Made by a program: the position numbers and the translations under genes. A DNA stretch of 64,000 bases from Thermosphaera aggregans DSM 11486 (GTDB lineage: Archaea; Thermoproteota; Thermoprotei_A; Sulfolobales; Desulfurococcaceae): positions 496,001 through 560,000 of the forward strand of contig NC_014160.1 in the NCBI RefSeq assembly GCF_000092185.1, written 5' to 3'. Positions 19,956 to 30,600 of this stretch are shown one piece after another (the first letter of the stretch is position 1; every line of letters starts with the position of its first letter). The notes below the pieces were generated by a model. It saw only the letters and a program-made list of their open reading frames with translations, did not search any database and had not been told where the DNA came from.

Positions 19956-21593
19956 ATGAAAGGTTTTAGACACTGGATAGATGAGCTCGCCGACCAAGTA
20001 TACGAGGACTTATTGAAAAGAGGAAAGGAAGTCTACGTGTTCAATGGGGGATTATCAGTATCTGGTCTGCAACATGTGGGAAGACTTAGGGGAGAGATAA
20101 TCATAACGGAGACCCTCAGGAAAATCTTGTCCGCAAGAGGCTTGAGGATAAAACAATATCTCACCCTATACACTCAGGACGCGTGGAAAGGTAAGCAAGC
20201 ACAGCTTAACGCTTTCCCCAATCCGGATGAAGCGAAGAAGTTTAAAGGATGGCCCTTGATAAAAGTACCAGATCCCTTGGGCTGTCACGCAAACTGGGTT
20301 GAACACTACTGGAGCGACTTCGGCCCTTTTATCAAGGATTTCACAGATGGTAACATCGAAGTCGTAACTACTACGGAAATGTACCGGAAGATACTTGTAC
20401 CTTTCATAAAGGAGACTATTGCTAGAAGGATGGATGTCAGGAGGGTTGTCAATAAGTATAGGGGGCGAAAACCATATGATGAGTCCTGGATACCTGTGGA
20501 ACCGGTCTGCGGGAATTGTGGAAGAATCGATACAACCGAGACGGTTAAGATAAACGACGATGACACCGTGGAATACGTATGCGAGCATTGCGGGTTTAGA
20601 GGGAGAACAAGCATTACCGATGGAAAGTTGATGTGGAGAATAGAATGGGTGGCTGTCTGGTGGGGGCTTGGAGTTGACTTTGAACCATATGGGAAAGACC
20701 ACGCTATGCCCGGAGGTAGTAGAGACAGTTGCGTCGACCTCGCGATTAATGTTTACGGGTTGAAGCCGCCTTTCGGGCTACCCTACGAATGGGTTGCTCT
20801 ACGCCGCCCTGATGGAAGCGAGGTTGACATGGGGAGTAGCGACTTCCTTGGTTTCACGCCGAAAGACTGGGTAGAAGTAGCTCATCCACATATCTACAGG
20901 TTCATAGTTTTGAAAACTCCCCCGATGAAGAAATACAGTGTAAGCCTGTACGAAATACCTCAATACTATTCTCAATACTACAAGGCTGAAAGAATATACT
21001 ATGGGTTGGAGAAAGCCAGGGATGCTGAGGAGGAAGTAGTGTTGAAAAGGAGCTACGAATTAAGCTATCCTAAGGAGCCTCCCCCGAGCCAGCCGCCTGA
21101 GCAGGTTCCCTACACGCACTTAGCAATAATTTCCCAGATTCTTCCAAGGGATAAGTGGCGCGTTGAGGCTGTGAAAAGATTGCAGATAAGTGGACATCTA
21201 CCTCCCAATCCCACAGACTTCGGGATTAGAAGAGTAATGGAGACTCTTGAGAAGGCTAGTGTCTGGGTTAGGAAGTACGGTCCGGAAAACCTGGTTTTCA
21301 ACCTGTCCAGTCCCCCAACCCCGTCTCAAATCGGAGACATTCCTGAAAAATACATTACAGTATTCAAAAAATTGTTGAAAAATCTTGAAGAATTGGAGGA
21401 TTGGAGTGAGGAGAGTATTAGGAACGCTATGGTTGATTCAACGAAGGATCTCCCGTCTCACGAGGTTAACGAATATTACAAATTCTTCTACAAGCTATTC
21501 ATAGGGAAGGAGAGCGGTCCTAGAGCGGCCCCGTTCATATCCCTTCTAGGCAGGGAAACAGTGCTAGCCTATCTCCAAGTTTTCAAACACTAG
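19956..21593 (+). CDS. lysS: Lysyl-tRNA synthetase, class I
   Basis: The 545-residue class I LysRS occurs in most archaea and some bacteria instead of the class II enzyme. The HIGH-equivalent is GGLSVSGLQHVGRLRGE at about 31-47, the KMSKS-equivalent is VDMGSSDF near 289, and two CxxC pairs (CGNCG, CEHCG) form a zinc site around 185-215. The C-terminal alpha-helical anticodon domain is complete. A strong AAGGAGAG site precedes the ATG by 5 bases. T-rich DNA follows the stop. Confidence 0.95.
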   Translation: MKGFRHWIDELADQVYEDLLKRGKEVYVFNGGLSVSGLQHVGRLRGEIIITETLRKILSARGLRIKQYLTLYTQDAWKGKQAQLNAFPNPDEAKKFKGWPLIKVPDPLGCHANWVEHYWSDFGPFIKDFTDGNIEVVTTTEMYRKILVPFIKETIARRMDVRRVVNKYRGRKPYDESWIPVEPVCGNCGRIDTTETVKINDDDTVEYVCEHCGFRGRTSITDGKLMWRIEWVAVWWGLGVDFEPYGKDHAMPGGSRDSCVDLAINVYGLKPPFGLPYEWVALRRPDGSEVDMGSSDFLGFTPKDWVEVAHPHIYRFIVLKTPPMKKYSVSLYEIPQYYSQYYKAERIYYGLEKARDAEEEVVLKRSYELSYPKEPPPSQPPEQVPYTHLAIISQILPRDKWRVEAVKRLQISGHLPPNPTDFGIRRVMETLEKASVWVRKYGPENLVFNLSSPPTPSQIGDIPEKYITVFKKLLKNLEELEDWSEESIRNAMVDSTKDLPSHEVNEYYKFFYKLFIGKESGPRAAPFISLLGRETVLAYLQVFKH

Positions 21594-21594
21594 T

Positions 21595-21625
21595 CTTTTT
21601 CATAAATTTTAATTTTATATTGAGA
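21595..21625. terminator. T/A-rich intergenic segment between convergent lysS and ABC permease genes
   Basis: After the lysS stop the plus strand has CTTTTTCATAAATTTTAATTTTATAT. Oligo-T tracts of this sort end transcription in archaea. The opposite strand is also A/T rich, so it may serve both converging units. Confidence 0.4.
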
Positions 21626-21651
21626 AAGGAAGAAGGAAGAAAGAAAAAAGC

Positions 21652-22554
21652 TTACACGGTTTTTTCTTCCTTATAGTATATCTTGCCAAGACTCTGCGGT
21701 GAGGCAAATATTCTTCCCAGCCTAGTGAAACTATAGGCCAGCATTGCTCCAAGGGCGCCAATGAAAGGTATTAACTTGGCTACATCAGCCGGTAGTTTCA
21801 GCAAGGATTGTATTGTAACACTATATTCTACAAGACCTCCGAATAGAAATGCCATCGGTATCAAGAATATTGGATGTCTACCAGCGGCCAACGCTATTGT
21901 GAACGCGAGCCATCCGTAACCAAGCGTGTAGACTTTGAGATCCCAGTACTTCTGCCAAAGAAGTGGGAAGAATGAGGCTCCAAACCCTATTATAGCGAAG
22001 CCGATCGCGGCTGCGACTAATCGAGTCGCAAGAACGTTGACACCCAAGGCTGATGCTGCGTGGGGATTCTCGCCTGATGCTCTAATTGCAGCTCCCAGTT
22101 TTGTTTTCTCGATTAAATAGTATGTTAGAACGCCTAGTAGCAATGCCAAACCTACCATTTCAAATAATGCTTCGTCGGAATAGCAGAAGGCGTAGAGCGC
22201 GCCAACTTGTTGTCTAACTGGATATCCTAACACTATACCTAACCCATAGCCCAGGAATTGTAGGGAAAGCCCTACGGCCCCGTGACTGATAGGCAGAGCT
22301 GTCAGCAGATAAGCCATTACTAGCCCGAATAAGGAGGCCACTAGTGCAGCAGTCAAGCTACCTGCTATTGGAGTTCCAAACACCACGGCCCCGAGCACGG
22401 CAGCGCCTGTTGACATGAAGAAGATGCCATCTATAGCCAGGTCTAATAATCCCGCTTTTTCAAATACGCTGTGACCCAGTGCTACGAGATAAAATGTTAT
22501 GAATGCTGCGGCAATATCCCCCACTACTCCCAGAACGTTCTCGAGCCCGTTCAT
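21652..22554 (-). CDS. ABC transporter permease, second subunit (BmpA/Nup-type nucleoside importer)
   Basis: The 300-residue membrane protein has about eight hydrophobic segments and the BPD_transp_2 fold. DLAIDGIFFMSTGAA near the N-terminus and GENPHAASALGVNV in the middle are typical of the NupQ/YufQ-like permease. It pairs with the permease encoded just upstream, whose stop overlaps this start by 4 bases. Together with the ATPase and BmpA protein they form an importer; characterised relatives carry nucleosides. Confidence 0.88.
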   Translation of the reverse strand: MNGLENVLGVVGDIAAAFITFYLVALGHSVFEKAGLLDLAIDGIFFMSTGAAVLGAVVFGTPIAGSLTAALVASLFGLVMAYLLTALPISHGAVGLSLQFLGYGLGIVLGYPVRQQVGALYAFCYSDEALFEMVGLALLLGVLTYYLIEKTKLGAAIRASGENPHAASALGVNVLATRLVAAAIGFAIIGFGASFFPLLWQKYWDLKVYTLGYGWLAFTIALAAGRHPIFLIPMAFLFGGLVEYSVTIQSLLKLPADVAKLIPFIGALGAMLAYSFTRLGRIFASPQSLGKIYYKEEKTV

Positions 22555-23720
22555 TCCCTGATCACCCTCACCTCATAGTCGGAAAGAAATCTCAACACCG
22601 AGTAGGTCAGGAGGATTGAACCGATCATTATCCACCGGAAGGACAGCTCTGCTCCAGCAAACCCTGCCTGCGCGAGAGCTTGCTTAACCTCCGGCGCCGA
22701 GCTTTGCGCTATTCCAGCATTAGTGAGGCTGGATATTATGTATGCAGAAACCGGGACCAGGGCTATGTCTAGCAGTGAAAGCCATGCTACGAGTATAGCG
22801 AGGTACCCATACCCTGCTGTCTGACTCTCTATTGGATACTCCAATCTTAACAAGTAGCCTAGAAGATAAAGAGCTGACATAAGGCCGACTATCCCCCCGG
22901 ATATTGCAAAGGTAGCAATGGTCACCTTCCTAACGTCCCAACCAGCAGTCACGAGGTAGTCTGGATTTGAACCTAAAACCTTTACTTTTAGGCCTAATGA
23001 GGTCTTGTTGAAGAACCACCACACTGCGATCATAACCATCGCTAGAGCTAGAACCCACCATCCAAAAATTATCAACTCCCTCACATACGAGAGCACGCCA
23101 TCGATAACCGGGTTTCCTGTCGGCGCAAGTTGCACTTTTATACTCAGCTGGTAGGCCTCGGGTATTAAATCTGTTCTCTTATACCCGTACACATACTTGC
23201 CCTGGAAGGGCCCGAGAATCAGTATGTTCACCAGATAGTATGCTACATAGTTTAAGATGAGGGTAACAGGTACTTCGTCAACACCTGCATATGCTTTAAT
23301 AGCTCCTGCAATAGTCCCCCATAACCCCCCGAACAATATGGCGAGAATTATTGACCCAGCTATTACCAGAACAGATTGAATAATTGAAACACTCCCTGTA
23401 GTGAAGAACACGATAGTCGTCAGATATATTACTGGAACAGCGCCCATGTAGAACTGGCCTTCAGCCCCAATATTCCATAGAGACCCTTTGAAGGCAACTA
23501 ATAATGCGTATCCCAGCACGGTTAACACGATGAAGTCTTTGACAACCCCACTCGATATGAATGATGCCGAGATTATTGAGAACGTTAGTAGTGGACTTAC
23601 TCCTATAACTGCCAGTATTAGCGTGTATAGCAGTATGCCTGCCGCTAGCGACAGAGCAATTGTGGTGAGTCTTCCATATTTTAATGGACGGGCCCTTCTC
23701 AGAACGACAAGCCTAATCAT
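22551..23720 (-). CDS. ABC transporter permease, first subunit (BmpA/Nup-type nucleoside importer)
   Basis: The 389-residue permease is of the YufP/NupP type, with an N-terminal cytosolic stretch and about nine hydrophobic segments. GSLWNIGAEGQFYMGA is the family signature loop, and AYAGVDEVPVTLILNYVAYY is also characteristic. It starts 2 bases after the ATPase gene's stop and overlaps the second permease by 4 bases, so these are tightly coupled in one operon. Confidence 0.9.
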   Translation of the reverse strand: MIRLVVLRRARPLKYGRLTTIALSLAAGILLYTLILAVIGVSPLLTFSIISASFISSGVVKDFIVLTVLGYALLVAFKGSLWNIGAEGQFYMGAVPVIYLTTIVFFTTGSVSIIQSVLVIAGSIILAILFGGLWGTIAGAIKAYAGVDEVPVTLILNYVAYYLVNILILGPFQGKYVYGYKRTDLIPEAYQLSIKVQLAPTGNPVIDGVLSYVRELIIFGWWVLALAMVMIAVWWFFNKTSLGLKVKVLGSNPDYLVTAGWDVRKVTIATFAISGGIVGLMSALYLLGYLLRLEYPIESQTAGYGYLAILVAWLSLLDIALVPVSAYIISSLTNAGIAQSSAPEVKQALAQAGFAGAELSFRWIMIGSILLTYSVLRFLSDYEVRVIRE

Positions 23721-23722
23721 AC

Positions 23723-25228
23723 CTACATCACCATTAACTTTTCAATCTCTTCTTTCGGCGTGGTTTCAGGATCGAATGGACCATGTATTTTACCGCTGTT
23801 CATTACGTAAATAGTATCGCTTAATTGATAAACTTCGTCCAGGTCCTCGCTAGCGAATAAAACAGCTATTCTTTCATTCATTGCTTTAGCCTTGATGATC
23901 CTTCTGACCTGGACTGCCGTTATCTCGTCAAGTGCTCTAGTAGGGTTGTAAGCTACGAGCGCCCTCCTACTATAATTCAATTCTCTCCCTACAACCACTT
24001 TCATTAGATTGCCGCCTGATAGTATTTTAACGGGATAAAACTCGCTAGGGGTTAGTATTTTGAAAGTTTTAATAATGTTCCGTGTTAATTCTTGTATTTT
24101 AACCCAGTCGATAACGAATTTCTCTCTATGGAATAAAACTGCAATGTTTTCCATAATGTTGTTGTCTTGTGAAACCCCGAATCTCAGGGGAAGATCGGGG
24201 ATGAAGCCTATTCCCATTTTTCGCACCTGCCCAATCCCCTTGTTCGTGACGTCTAGACCGTCAATGGTGATCCGTCCTTTATCGATCCTTCTTAGACCGA
24301 TCAATGCCTCAAGTAGTTCTCTCTGACCATTCCCCACGACTCCAGCTATCCCTGCGACCTCGCCTTCCTTGACTTCAATGCTTACACCTTTGACTGCGTG
24401 GACGCCGAAGTCTCCCTGTACCCATAAATCCTCGACCTTTATAACCGGTTTCTCCCCCTTGACTGAGCCGGGAAGCCTCTCGTACGTTATCTCTTTGGCT
24501 GCTTCAGCGAACATTAACTCCCTCACCTTTTCCAAGCTTGCTTCATCCCTAGTTAGCTCTCCCGAGACCCTGCCCCTTCTTAGGACAACAATTCTATCAG
24601 CCACCTCAAGTGCTTCCGGTATTTTATGTGTTATAACGACTACGGCCCCTCCATTTCTTTTAAATTCTTGAAGGAATACGTAGAATTTCTTACGTTCTTC
24701 TATTGGAAGGTATGTTAATGCTTCATCGAGGATCAGTATTTTAGCACCGAGTATCAATGCCCTTACGATCTCTACAAGTTGCTTCTGCGTGTATGTGAGA
24801 GACCAAACCTTATCTTCGGGCTTTATCTTAACGCCTACTTTCAAACTGTATTCTTTTATCATCTTACTCGCTGTGGAAAATCCTCCCAACGGCTTAACGT
24901 ATTCGAGGCCGAGTGTAAGGTTTTCTGCTACTGTTAATTTATCTATTAATTGCGGACTCTGAGAGACCATGACAATGCCTTTCCTAATAGCGTCTGAGGG
25001 TTTCCTTATCGATAAAACCTCATCGTTAAGTATTATGGAGCCCTTATCTGGAGTGTATATGCCATATAGGATTTTCATCAGTGTTGACTTACCAGCGCCG
25101 TTCTCTCCTAAGAGTGCCACGAACTCCCCACCCCCCAGCCTCATTGACACGTCTTGCAGGGCAACAACGCCTCCGGGAAAAGTCTTCGTCACGTCTTTCA
25201 GGATTAGCTCTAATTGTTGAGAACCCAC
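23723..25228 (-). CDS. ABC transporter ATPase with two nucleotide-binding domains (BmpA/Nup-type)
   Basis: The 501-residue protein has two fused ATPase domains. The first has Walker A GENGAGKST at 41-49 and Walker B ILILDEA, but its signature is LTYTQKQ rather than LSGGQ. The second has a degenerate Walker A GVVGNGQRE near 300, a good signature ILSGGNLMKV, and no classical DE at Walker B (LVAYNPTRALD). This asymmetry is normal for the ribose/nucleoside class of importers. The start is GTG. It follows bmpA after 89 bases that contain a T7 tract. Confidence 0.92.
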   Translation of the reverse strand: MGSQQLELILKDVTKTFPGGVVALQDVSMRLGGGEFVALLGENGAGKSTLMKILYGIYTPDKGSIILNDEVLSIRKPSDAIRKGIVMVSQSPQLIDKLTVAENLTLGLEYVKPLGGFSTASKMIKEYSLKVGVKIKPEDKVWSLTYTQKQLVEIVRALILGAKILILDEALTYLPIEERKKFYVFLQEFKRNGGAVVVITHKIPEALEVADRIVVLRRGRVSGELTRDEASLEKVRELMFAEAAKEITYERLPGSVKGEKPVIKVEDLWVQGDFGVHAVKGVSIEVKEGEVAGIAGVVGNGQRELLEALIGLRRIDKGRITIDGLDVTNKGIGQVRKMGIGFIPDLPLRFGVSQDNNIMENIAVLFHREKFVIDWVKIQELTRNIIKTFKILTPSEFYPVKILSGGNLMKVVVGRELNYSRRALVAYNPTRALDEITAVQVRRIIKAKAMNERIAVLFASEDLDEVYQLSDTIYVMNSGKIHGPFDPETTPKEEIEKLMVM

Positions 25229-25290
25229 TATAGCCTACCCTCTCCTACTTATTTACCGGGTTTGTAAGAAGATTATAGAAAGGTAGGGAT

Positions 25291-25297
25291 AAAAAAA
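25291..25297 (-). terminator. T7 tract after the substrate-binding-protein gene
   Basis: On the minus strand, 20 bases past the bmpA stop, there are seven T residues. This could end part of the transcripts, so that more binding protein than membrane components is made. Confidence 0.4.
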
Positions 25298-25317
25298 TCT
25301 AATGGTGTGGGAGAAGC

Positions 25318-26709
25318 CTAACCTTCCTTAATGACCCAGCTCATGAAGAAGTCCATGTTCCATAGGTCATCGTGACCCAGTCTTGTCCCTGCTGGAATAT
25401 TAACAGTTGCGCCCTTAGCCTTGCCGCTACACCATGCAGACAACGGGTTGTCCATTAGACAGTATCCTGTTAACGGTCCTGTGAACGGGTCGTACTCTGA
25501 AGCAATCGGATATGGCTTCTCTCCTATCATTCCTCCCCAGTTCATTGTAATTGACAAAGTGTTTTCATACTTATGGGTCTCGCTGGAGAACTGGAACGGT
25601 ATGACTGCGAATGCTCCCCTCATCTGCCAGTATCTCCTCATGACCAGGTCGTATACACTGATTCTCTCCCCGGTTAACTTATCAGTCACCATTATACCTT
25701 TGAGGGTGGGCTCATACCTCGGGTTTATCAATACTGGCCTACCATTGTCACCGATGTCTCCACCCAAGTCTACTGCGCCGGAGCTCAGCAAGTACCAGTA
25801 GTCAACTTTCTCTAAGTTATATGGTGTGAGCACGCCTGCTTTTATCTTCACGAGTATATCTGCGTAGATAACTTCCCATCTCACAATCTGACCGCTAACC
25901 GTATATGTGGGACCGTATTTCGCCATGGGGCCGTAGTGGCTGAAAACATGCACTCCGTTCTGCTCACCATATTCTATAACCGCGCTGGAATCCTCGGTGA
26001 AGGCCAGCACGTCAACGTTGTATTGTTTTTTCAACGTGTCGGCTGCTTGTCTGGCCTTTGTCGGATCATACCATGAACCAATTTCGATTACGTGGACAGT
26101 TATGTTCTTGCCCAGGGCATCACCCACTTCTTTGGCGCCGATGGCGAACGCGTTAATATGCCTTACTACTTCAGGGATGAGGTATGCTGCTACATATCCT
26201 ATTTGACCTGTCTGAGTGAGAGCCCCAGCCATGAGGCCGTTTAAATAGTAGACCTCATAAAGGTCGGCGAAATATGTTCCCACGTTAGGCGCCCTCCTAT
26301 AGCCTGAGCAGTGGAAGAACATTACATTAGGATATTTCTTAGCGGCCTCTATCGTAGCATCCATGAAGTCGAAGGAGGTAGTGAATATTACATTGTATCC
26401 TTTAGAGACCAGATCATCCACGGTAGAAACTACTTTATCAGGGGTCACGCTTTCAACATATGTTGTCTCAAGCCAGTCTTTGAATATTGTCTCAACATAT
26501 CTACGCCCAATATCATGCATGAATGTCCATCCAGCATCCCCAATAGGGCCCACATATATCCATGCTGCCTTTATCTTCTGTGGGGGCGTATATTGTTGGG
26601 CTGGTGCTCCTGTCTGTTGCCCAACAATATACCCAACGGCTCCAGATATTATGATGAGGACGATGAAGATACCTATTAGGATGTTGGTTTTCACATGCTT
26701 CACCTTCAT
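25318..26709 (-). CDS. BmpA/PnrA-type substrate-binding protein of ABC importer
   Basis: The 463-residue protein has an N-terminal membrane anchor (ILIGIFIVLIIISGAVGYIV) and then the periplasmic-binding fold. IGDAGWTFMHDIGRRYVE matches the start of BmpA/PnrA/Med proteins, which bind purine nucleosides. No lipobox Cys is seen after the anchor, as often in archaea. The longest frame starts 24 codons earlier, but TATA at 26731-26740 sits 26 bases before the ATG at 26709, so the mRNA should be leaderless and begin there. It is the first gene of the four-gene operon. Confidence 0.9.
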   Translation of the reverse strand: MKVKHVKTNILIGIFIVLIIISGAVGYIVGQQTGAPAQQYTPPQKIKAAWIYVGPIGDAGWTFMHDIGRRYVETIFKDWLETTYVESVTPDKVVSTVDDLVSKGYNVIFTTSFDFMDATIEAAKKYPNVMFFHCSGYRRAPNVGTYFADLYEVYYLNGLMAGALTQTGQIGYVAAYLIPEVVRHINAFAIGAKEVGDALGKNITVHVIEIGSWYDPTKARQAADTLKKQYNVDVLAFTEDSSAVIEYGEQNGVHVFSHYGPMAKYGPTYTVSGQIVRWEVIYADILVKIKAGVLTPYNLEKVDYWYLLSSGAVDLGGDIGDNGRPVLINPRYEPTLKGIMVTDKLTGERISVYDLVMRRYWQMRGAFAVIPFQFSSETHKYENTLSITMNWGGMIGEKPYPIASEYDPFTGPLTGYCLMDNPLSAWCSGKAKGATVNIPAGTRLGHDDLWNMDFFMSWVIKEG

Positions 26710-26730
26710 CAGAATATATTTGTTCCCACT

Positions 26731-26740
26731 TAAATATAAA
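26731..26740 (-). promoter_or_regulatory. TATA box of the nucleoside ABC importer operon
   Basis: The minus strand reads TTTATATTTA centred 26 bases before the ATG at 26709, a textbook archaeal spacing for a leaderless transcript. Confidence 0.65.
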
Positions 26741-26745
26741 TGTTT

Positions 26746-26767
26746 CCATATGATCTGGGGCCATATG
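26746..26767. promoter_or_regulatory. Repeated heptamer upstream of the importer promoter, possible operator
   Basis: CCATATG occurs at 26746-26752 and again at 26761-26767, spaced 15 bases, just outside the TATA box. The core CATATG is palindromic, so each copy could be a half-site for a dimeric regulator. It lies between the importer operon and the divergent glycosyltransferase gene. Confidence 0.35.
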
Positions 26768-26822
26768 TTTCTCTTTAACATTTAAAGGTTTTCCAATCAT
26801 CTTGTTAAACATGGCGAGATAA

Positions 26823-27593
26823 TTGAGCACGAAAATTACAATCGTGCTACCAACTTACAACGAGGCTGAGAACCTCCCATTGGTTATCGAAGAACTGAGT
26901 AAGGTTATGGATAAGCTGAGCTTTGAATGGGAGGTCATCGTGGTTGATGACAACAGCCCGGATGGGACTGCCGAGATTGCGAGACAGCTTTCCTCGAAAT
27001 ACCCCGTTAAAGTCATAGTTAGGCCGGGGAGAATGGGGCTGAACTCGGCAATTAATCTCGGGATGAAAAACGCGAAGGGTGATTTAATCATAGTGATGGA
27101 CGCTGACCTGCAACACCCTCCCTCGACTATTCCTCTACTAGTCCAGAAGTCGTCAGAGTGCGACCTGGTGATTGCTTCAAGATATGTGAAAGGTGGAAAA
27201 ATCATTGGCTTCCCTTTGCTGAGAAGGATAACCTCTATCGGGGCCATAATACTAACGCGAATACTTGTCAAGAAGGCCAGAAGCGTTAAGGATCCTGTAA
27301 GTGGTTTCTTTCTCGTAAAAAAGAATATCGCGAGAAAATGGGAACCTATAGAGCCCTTCGGGTATAAAGCGTTGACAGAGATCCTTGCCGTTTCCGGCGA
27401 AGCCAGAGTTTGCGAAGTACCCTTTGAATTCAAGGCAAGGATGAAGGGTTCCTCTAAACTATCCTTTAAAATCATCCTAGCTCACGTCAAAACTTTGGCA
27501 AAGCTGAATCCAACTGGTTTCACCCTTCTAGCTGTGGGGTGCTTAGGAGTGGTCGCAACTCTCTTGTACATTATTCATCAAGTTGTCTCATAG
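26823..27593 (+). CDS. Dolichol-phosphate mannosyltransferase-like GT2 enzyme
   Basis: The 256-residue GT2 protein has VLPTYNEAENLP at its start, VDDNSPDGT for nucleotide binding, and MDADLQHPP with the metal-binding DxD. One or more hydrophobic segments at the C-terminus should anchor it. Such enzymes move mannose or glucose from a nucleotide sugar to polyprenol phosphate, making lipid-linked donors for protein N-glycosylation. The start is TTG after GGCGAG. It lies outside the main glycan island, so it may be the general housekeeping copy. Confidence 0.88.
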   Translation: MSTKITIVLPTYNEAENLPLVIEELSKVMDKLSFEWEVIVVDDNSPDGTAEIARQLSSKYPVKVIVRPGRMGLNSAINLGMKNAKGDLIIVMDADLQHPPSTIPLLVQKSSECDLVIASRYVKGGKIIGFPLLRRITSIGAIILTRILVKKARSVKDPVSGFFLVKKNIARKWEPIEPFGYKALTEILAVSGEARVCEVPFEFKARMKGSSKLSFKIILAHVKTLAKLNPTGFTLLAVGCLGVVATLLYIIHQVVS

Positions 27594-27658
27594 TACGCCA
27601 TAATTTTAAATTCGATTACACCATTATTGATGAAATAGTGTTCCAACGGTGGTTTTGA

Positions 27659-30600
27659 TTGAACACTAATGAGTGGCGGCTAGAAGGAAGATATATTCCA
27701 CACAGCGTGGAGAACACTGTTTTAAAATATTGGAAAGACAAGAACATATATCGGCTCGTTAAGAGCAGGAACTCGGAAAGAACTCGAAAATTCAACTTCA
27801 TCGATGGCCCGCCCTACACGTCAGGGGACATTCCTCACATAGGTACTGCTTGGAACAAGTCCCTGAAGGATGCGATACTTAGATATAAGCGCATGCAGGG
27901 ATACAAGGTCTATGATCAGCCGGGTTACGACTGCCATGGCCTACCCATTGAGGTGAAGGTTGAGCAGAAATTGGGTGTTAGGTTTAAAAAAGAAATAGAG
28001 GAAAAAATAGGCATCGACAGGTTCATAGCTGAATGCCGCAGGCTAGCGTTAGATAATGCCTCGGCGATGACAAAGTGGTTTATTGACCTAGGCGTTTTCA
28101 TGGATTGGGATAATCTCTACCTAACCTTGAAGAACGAGTATATTGAGGCGGCTTGGTGGCTTGTTAAAAAAGCCGATGAGCAAGGATTGTTGGATAAGGA
28201 TACGAGAATAGTACATTGGTGTCCAAGATGCTCTACCACCCTTGCCGAGTATGAGATCGAGTATAAAGAGCTTGAAGACCCCAGCATTTATGTTAAACTA
28301 CCAGTTGTCGGACAGGATAAAACATATCTCGTAATATGGACGACAACCCCGTGGACTCTGCCGGCAAACACGTTTGTAATGGTTCATCCTGAAGCATACT
28401 ATGTTAAAATCAAGGTTGGCGATGAGATATGGGTGGTTGCCGAGGAGAGATTGAAGGCTTTCCTTGACGAGACAGGTATTAAAGACTATCAATTGGTTGA
28501 GAGGGTAAAGGGAAGCTCACTAGTTGGCGTCAGGTATACTCATCCATTGAAAGATCTTGTGTCGATACAGCAAGAACTGGAACAGTATCATGTGGTGTTG
28601 CCCGCACCCGAGTTCGTAACCATGTATGAGGGCACGGGGCTCGTTCACAGTGCTCCCGGACACGGCTTCGAAGACTTCACGGTAGCTGTCAGGCATGGCA
28701 TTAGATTCATAGCGAGCCCGGTGGATGATGAAGGAAGGTTTACAATGGAGGCGGGCAAGTACGCTGGGATGTTTGTTAGGGATGCAAACCCGGTCATTAT
28801 TAAAGACCTCAGAGAGAGGAACGCGCTAATTGCCAGTAGTTCGATCGTTCACAACTATCCTGTCTGCTGGCGGTGTAAGACACCGGTATTCCTTAGGGCA
28901 ACCCAGCAGTGGGTGATTAAAGTATCAAGACTCAAGGATAAGCTTCAACAAGAAGTTGAAAAAATTAACTGGATGCCTGAATGGGCTCTCGATAGAATGA
29001 AAAACATGCTTGAAAACCTGCAGGACTGGGTTATTTCGAGACAAAGATACTGGGGTACTCCACTCCCCATATGGACATGCCCAAGTGGTCACAGAATAGT
29101 GGTGGAGAGCGTTGAAGATATCAAGGCTCGCGGCGGCAAGCTTCCGAGCGAGCTTCACAAGCCCTGGATAGATGAGGTTGTATTAAAATGCCCCGTGTGC
29201 GGCCTTGAAATGCACAGGGTCCCAGACGTGATGGATGTTTGGTTTGACAGCGGTGTTTGCTTTTACGCGGCTAAGGGGCATCCGAAGAAACTCTCCCTAG
29301 ACGACATAATACTTGACTTTATTGCTGAGGGTCATGATCAAATCCGAGGATGGTTCTTCTCCCTCCTCAGGGCCGGGGTATTAGGCTTCGATCTCGCGCC
29401 GTATAAAAATGTCCTGGTCCACGGCTTCATGCTTGACGAGCAGGGAAGAGAAATGCATAAGAGTCTTGGTAATTACGTTGGAACAGACGAAGCCATTGCC
29501 AAAGCTGGGAGAGACCCTCTCAGACTATGGTTATTGTCAAATACTACGTGGGAGGATGCCAAGTTCTCTTGGAAAAGTATTGAAGAAGTGGCAAGGGATC
29601 TTTCAATAGCGTGGAACGTGTTCGTTTTCGCCAAGACATACATGGTTTTAGACGGGTTCAAACCTGAGCAGTACACTTTAGAGGATTTAATGGATTCTTT
29701 GAGATTAGAGGATAAATGGATATTGAGTAGAACCAATACTTTAATCCAGAAAATAACGCATCTATTAGATAATTACGAAGTCCATACAGCTGTGAGAATG
29801 CTTCGCGAATTCATTGTTGAAGACCTTAGCCACTGGTACATAAGGTTAATAAGGCCTAGAGTATGGATCGAGGAAAACACGAGAGATAAGCTGGCGGCTT
29901 ATACGGTTCTCTACTACGTCCTAGATAGATTAGTGAGAATGCTCTCGCCCTTCACTCCCTTCATCACTGAATACATTTACCAAGCAATGTTCAAGGAGAA
30001 ATACAAGGAAGAATCCGTTCACCTGCTAGAGTGGCCTAAACCTGAGGAATCCCTCATAAATCCAGAACTAGAGGAGGCAATGATTGTTTTGAAAAAGATT
30101 TTCGAAGCAGCAGCTTCTGCGAGAATGAAAGCTGGGTTGAAACTAAGGCAACCTGTTAAAACACTTACCGTCTACGTTAACGATCCCAGGATAAGCGAAA
30201 TAGTTGTTAAAAACCAGGATATCATAAAGCTCATCGCCAATGTTAAAACCGTTGAAACCAAACCCTTATCAATGCTCAAGGAGGTCACCAAGTACAGAGT
30301 TGAGCCAGTTTACAGCGTGTTAGGGCCGAGATTCAAGCAGAGGACACGGCTCGTCATAGCCTATATTGCGGAAAACCAGGATAAGATAGCGTTAGATATC
30401 CTCGGCAAGAAAGCCCATGAGACAGTTATTGAAGGTGAAAAGATAGTGATTGACGAGTCGTGCGTCAAGATCACGCCTTATTTCATTGAAGGATACTCTG
30501 TCGTGGACACGGACTGGGGCAGTATCGCTATCGATACAAGGCTAAGCGAAGAAGAGGTAGCTGAGGGCTTGACCAGAGACCTTGTTAGAAGGATACAGGT

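Noticed and set aside
22960-22980. GGATTTGAACC, as in the T-arm complement of a tRNA
   Set aside because: It lies within the intact ABC permease gene and no cloverleaf can be built around it.
23723-25228. Missing canonical signature in the first ATPase domain and Walker residues in the second, suspected inactivation
   Set aside because: This asymmetry is regular in fused ribose/nucleoside-type ABC ATPases.
29440-29480. IleRS KMSKS loop reads MHKSLGN, suspected defect
   Set aside because: The rest of the enzyme is complete, and I regard this variant as normal for archaeal IleRS.
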